A DNA stretch of 43,130 nt from an uncultured Candidatus Marinamargulisbacteria bacterium (GTDB taxonomy: Bacteria > Margulisbacteria > Marinamargulisbacteria > UBA817 > CACECR01): positions 1 to 43,130 of the forward strand of contig CACECR010000005.1 of assembly GCA_902558105.1 (NCBI GenBank), read 5' to 3'. Both the position numbers and the translations under genes were made by a program. Every line of letters begins with the position of its first letter. Positions within the stretch are counted from its first letter, which is position 1. Below the pieces are notes generated by a model. It had not been told where the DNA came from and did not search any database. It was given only the letters and a program-made list of their open reading frames with translations. Positions 42,760-43,130 of the stretch are shown here, piece by piece.

Positions 42760-43130
42760 ATGTCTATAAATCAATTACCTAATATCATTACTTTTTTGCG
42801 AATTCTTGGGGTAGTTGGAATCTTTTGGTTAACGCCATATTCTACTAACTTTTGGCTTCTAGTGGTTGCTGAACTTTACACTTTAGTTTGTATTACCGAC
42901 TTTTTGGATGGGTGGGTAGCTCGAAAATTTAAATGTGAAACGTATTTGGGTAAAGTTTTAGATCCGTTAGCGGATAAGATTTTAGTTCTTGTATTTTTAC
43001 CATTGTTAGAAATGCAAGTGATTACGGCGTTTCCTGTATTTATTATCTTAGCTAGAGAATTTTCGATTATGGCTTTACGTATTTTGGCAGCTAAAGAGGA
43101 AACAACCATTGTTGCCGCTCAATTTTCTGG
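42760..43130 (+). CDS. pgsA: CDP-diacylglycerol-glycerol-3-phosphate 3-phosphatidyltransferase, 5' part
   Basis: The gene runs off the window and is not in the track; about 123 codons are visible. PgsA makes phosphatidylglycerophosphate for PG synthesis in the inner membrane. The N-terminus INQLPNIITFLRILGVVGIF is typical. The CDP-alcohol phosphotransferase signature is complete: DFLDGWVARKF...GKVLDPLADK (D-x2-DG-x2-AR...G-x3-D-x3-D). It is divergent from rpmH. The minus-strand ORF in the track at 42876-43109 is its shadow. Confidence 0.93.
   Translation, partial: MSINQLPNIITFLRILGVVGIFWLTPYSTNFWLLVVAELYTLVCITDFLDGWVARKFKCETYLGKVLDPLADKILVLVFLPLLEMQVITAFPVFIILAREFSIMALRILAAKEETTIVAAQFS

Overview
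This is a 43 kb stretch of an AT-rich bacterial chromosome, about two thirds core housekeeping genes. The cell appears to be diderm: it encodes an LptD-like outer-membrane assembly protein, lipoprotein-type LysM proteins, a Prc-type periplasmic protease and a class A PBP. It makes its own isoleucine and histidine (ilvA, hisZ, hisG, hisH). TGA serves as an ordinary stop (for example in lysS). I cannot place the phylum from sequence alone. An uncultured lineage outside Proteobacteria, such as Margulisbacteria-like groups, is only a guess.

Layout. 1-4.8 kb, minus strand: prc (5' end only), malic enzyme, trxB, PBP1A. 4.9-9.2 kb: tyrS followed by an accessory zone. A 1.3-1.5 kb segment running from inside tyrS to inside a PLOD-like glycosyltransferase gene is tandemly duplicated. 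The zone therefore holds two diverged copies of an unknown gene, a dead tyrS 3' copy and a stub of the glycosyltransferase 3' end. 9.4-14 kb: gyrB-gyrA with a terminator. 14-22.1 kb: ilvA; two paralogous LysM lipoproteins; the tightly coupled minus-strand set dinG-hisZ-hisG-yqeG; doxX-like. 22.5-32.4 kb, plus strand: hisH, uvrA, dnaB, lptD, a UvrD-type helicase, pgi. 32.4-34.2 kb: tRNA-Leu(UAG) followed by one long gene, apparently broken by a stop codon and two frameshifts. 34.2-39.4 kb: the coupled set lysS-secD-secF-FliA/WhiG-type sigma factor-membrane protein. 39.4-42.7 kb, minus strand: the rpmH-rnpA-yidD-yidC-jag-mnmE block, with mnmE apparently starting at ATT. pgsA starts divergently at 42,760 and runs off the window.

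What stands out: (1) the microhomology-bounded tandem duplication, with protein-level traces at both edges; (2) the paralogous unknown proteins inside it and the glycosyltransferase beside it; (3) the decaying Ser/Gly/Pro-rich gene after tRNA-Leu, with a T-arm-like 12-mer at its far end; (4) a set of genes (ilvA, hisH, uvrA, dnaB, pgsA) whose -10 box lies only 6-9 nt before the start codon and which lack a Shine-Dalgarno sequence, suggesting leaderless transcripts; hisH and dnaB share an identically spaced promoter; (5) the ATT start of mnmE. I saw no CRISPR array, transposase, phage gene or recognisable defence system. Percent identities given here are by-eye estimates.
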